Source of the DNA: Phoebastria nigripes
Lineage: Eukaryota; Chordata; Aves; Procellariiformes; Diomedeidae
Reading direction: 5' to 3'
Assembly: GCA_035582835.1 (NCBI GenBank)
Contig: JAYKAV010003059.1
Location: forward strand, 394,304 to 458,303
Length of the DNA: 64,000 nucleotides
Shown: in pieces, positions 63,586 to 64,000 of the stretch
Numbering within the stretch: position 1 is the stretch's first letter
Layout: each line of letters opens with the position of its first letter
Position numbers and translations under genes: made by a program
The notes under the pieces: generated by a model
Seen by the model: only the letters and a program-made list of their open reading frames with translations
Told to the model about the DNA's origin: nothing
The model's database searches: none

Positions 63586-64000
63586 TTTTGTGGCTGTGCA
63601 AACTTAAGAATGTGAGTTATATATAAGGGATCAAAGCAATAAGCATTCTGGGTAAAATTTATTCTTTGCAGAGGGCCAGCACAGAGCCTAAGCATCACTT
63701 AAGTCCTTTAAAACAGTTATATAAAGGCCTTGTGGGAATTCTCTCTTGAGGGTTGAATTTCACTCTGATTTTGGACATCTGTCATTAATTAATTTAAGTA
63801 ATTGAGAACAGGATCAGGCCCAAAGTTTGATTATGTACACTAGCAAAAATTGAAACTTGTAAATATTATGTTCTCCCATGATTTGTTTCCAGAAAGAGAT
63901 AGCACTGGCCATGGGTCTGGCCAGTTGGACTTAGTGAATGGCTGGATGTTGGGTTTTTTCATTGTTTTAAGAAACAACCGCAGCAACAACTTTCAAAGAT

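Larger units (their letters stand above)
62697..64000. other. VPS13B intron continuing past the window edge
   Basis: No exon was recognised. It contains the CR1-like tail and a repeat-like stretch at about 63520-63585 (CCAGCTGAAGATCTGGC) that resembles a common sauropsid repeat. The next 5' exon must lie beyond 64000. Confidence 0.55.

Noticed and set aside
26567..64000. Search for the microRNAs hosted in VPS13B introns in mammals (miR-599, miR-875)
   Set aside because: In human they lie in more 5' introns. I saw no matching hairpin in these introns.

Overview
The window is nuclear DNA from a vertebrate, most likely a sauropsid (turtle, crocodilian or bird). It has small exons, AT-rich introns with canonical GT/AG borders, one CpG island and scattered microsatellites. 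Two genes can be identified from their encoded proteins. COX6C is on the plus strand with its coding exons at 16.6-18.6 kb. The C-terminal third of VPS13B is on the minus strand at 26.3-62.7 kb. They converge tail to tail, as the human orthologues do on chromosome 8q22. The sauropsid assignment rests on repeats that look familiar from those genomes: a palindrome with CTGATTCAGCAAAGC arms, a TATCTTTTATTAGACCA repeat and a CR1-like ATTCTGTG tail. It is an inference from memory, not a search.

Layout. At 14-123 one open exon with good splice sites lies on the plus strand; by synteny it may belong to RGS22. From 124 to about 14.9 kb I see no convincing gene, only simple repeats and one interspersed repeat. 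A CpG island (about 14.95-15.9 kb) carries the COX6C promoter, with an NRF1-type and an ETS-type site, and a probable non-coding exon 1 ending at 15587. The two coding exons are 16625-16738 and 18450-18569; a 3' UTR exon with overlapping AATAAA signals starts at 21403. Roughly 3 kb separates the COX6C poly(A) site from the probable 3' end of VPS13B near 24.5 kb.

VPS13B. Nineteen exons were placed by reading splice borders. Their lengths total 4068 nt, which is 1355 codons plus a stop, and every junction keeps phase. They encode the late beta-rich adaptor-binding region, then the ATG2_C/DH-like helical region (about 42.7-48.5 kb), then the PH-like C-terminus (26.3-33.3 kb). The 5' two thirds of the gene lie beyond position 64000. 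COX6C makes a small subunit of mitochondrial cytochrome c oxidase. VPS13B makes a very large Golgi/endosome bridge-type lipid transfer protein. They are neighbours, and nothing here suggests a functional link.

The most interesting non-gene content is in the last VPS13B intron (26567-32304). Two degraded, oppositely oriented, mutually similar sequences translate into pieces that resemble a DIRS-type tyrosine-recombinase retrotransposon, with recombinase and RNase-H-like motifs in the expected order. Other points of note are a nearly perfect 60-bp palindrome, a 61-bp tandem duplication inside COX6C, and very long polypyrimidine tracts at two splice acceptors. Single N bases are scattered through the window, and six of them fall in VPS13B coding exons.
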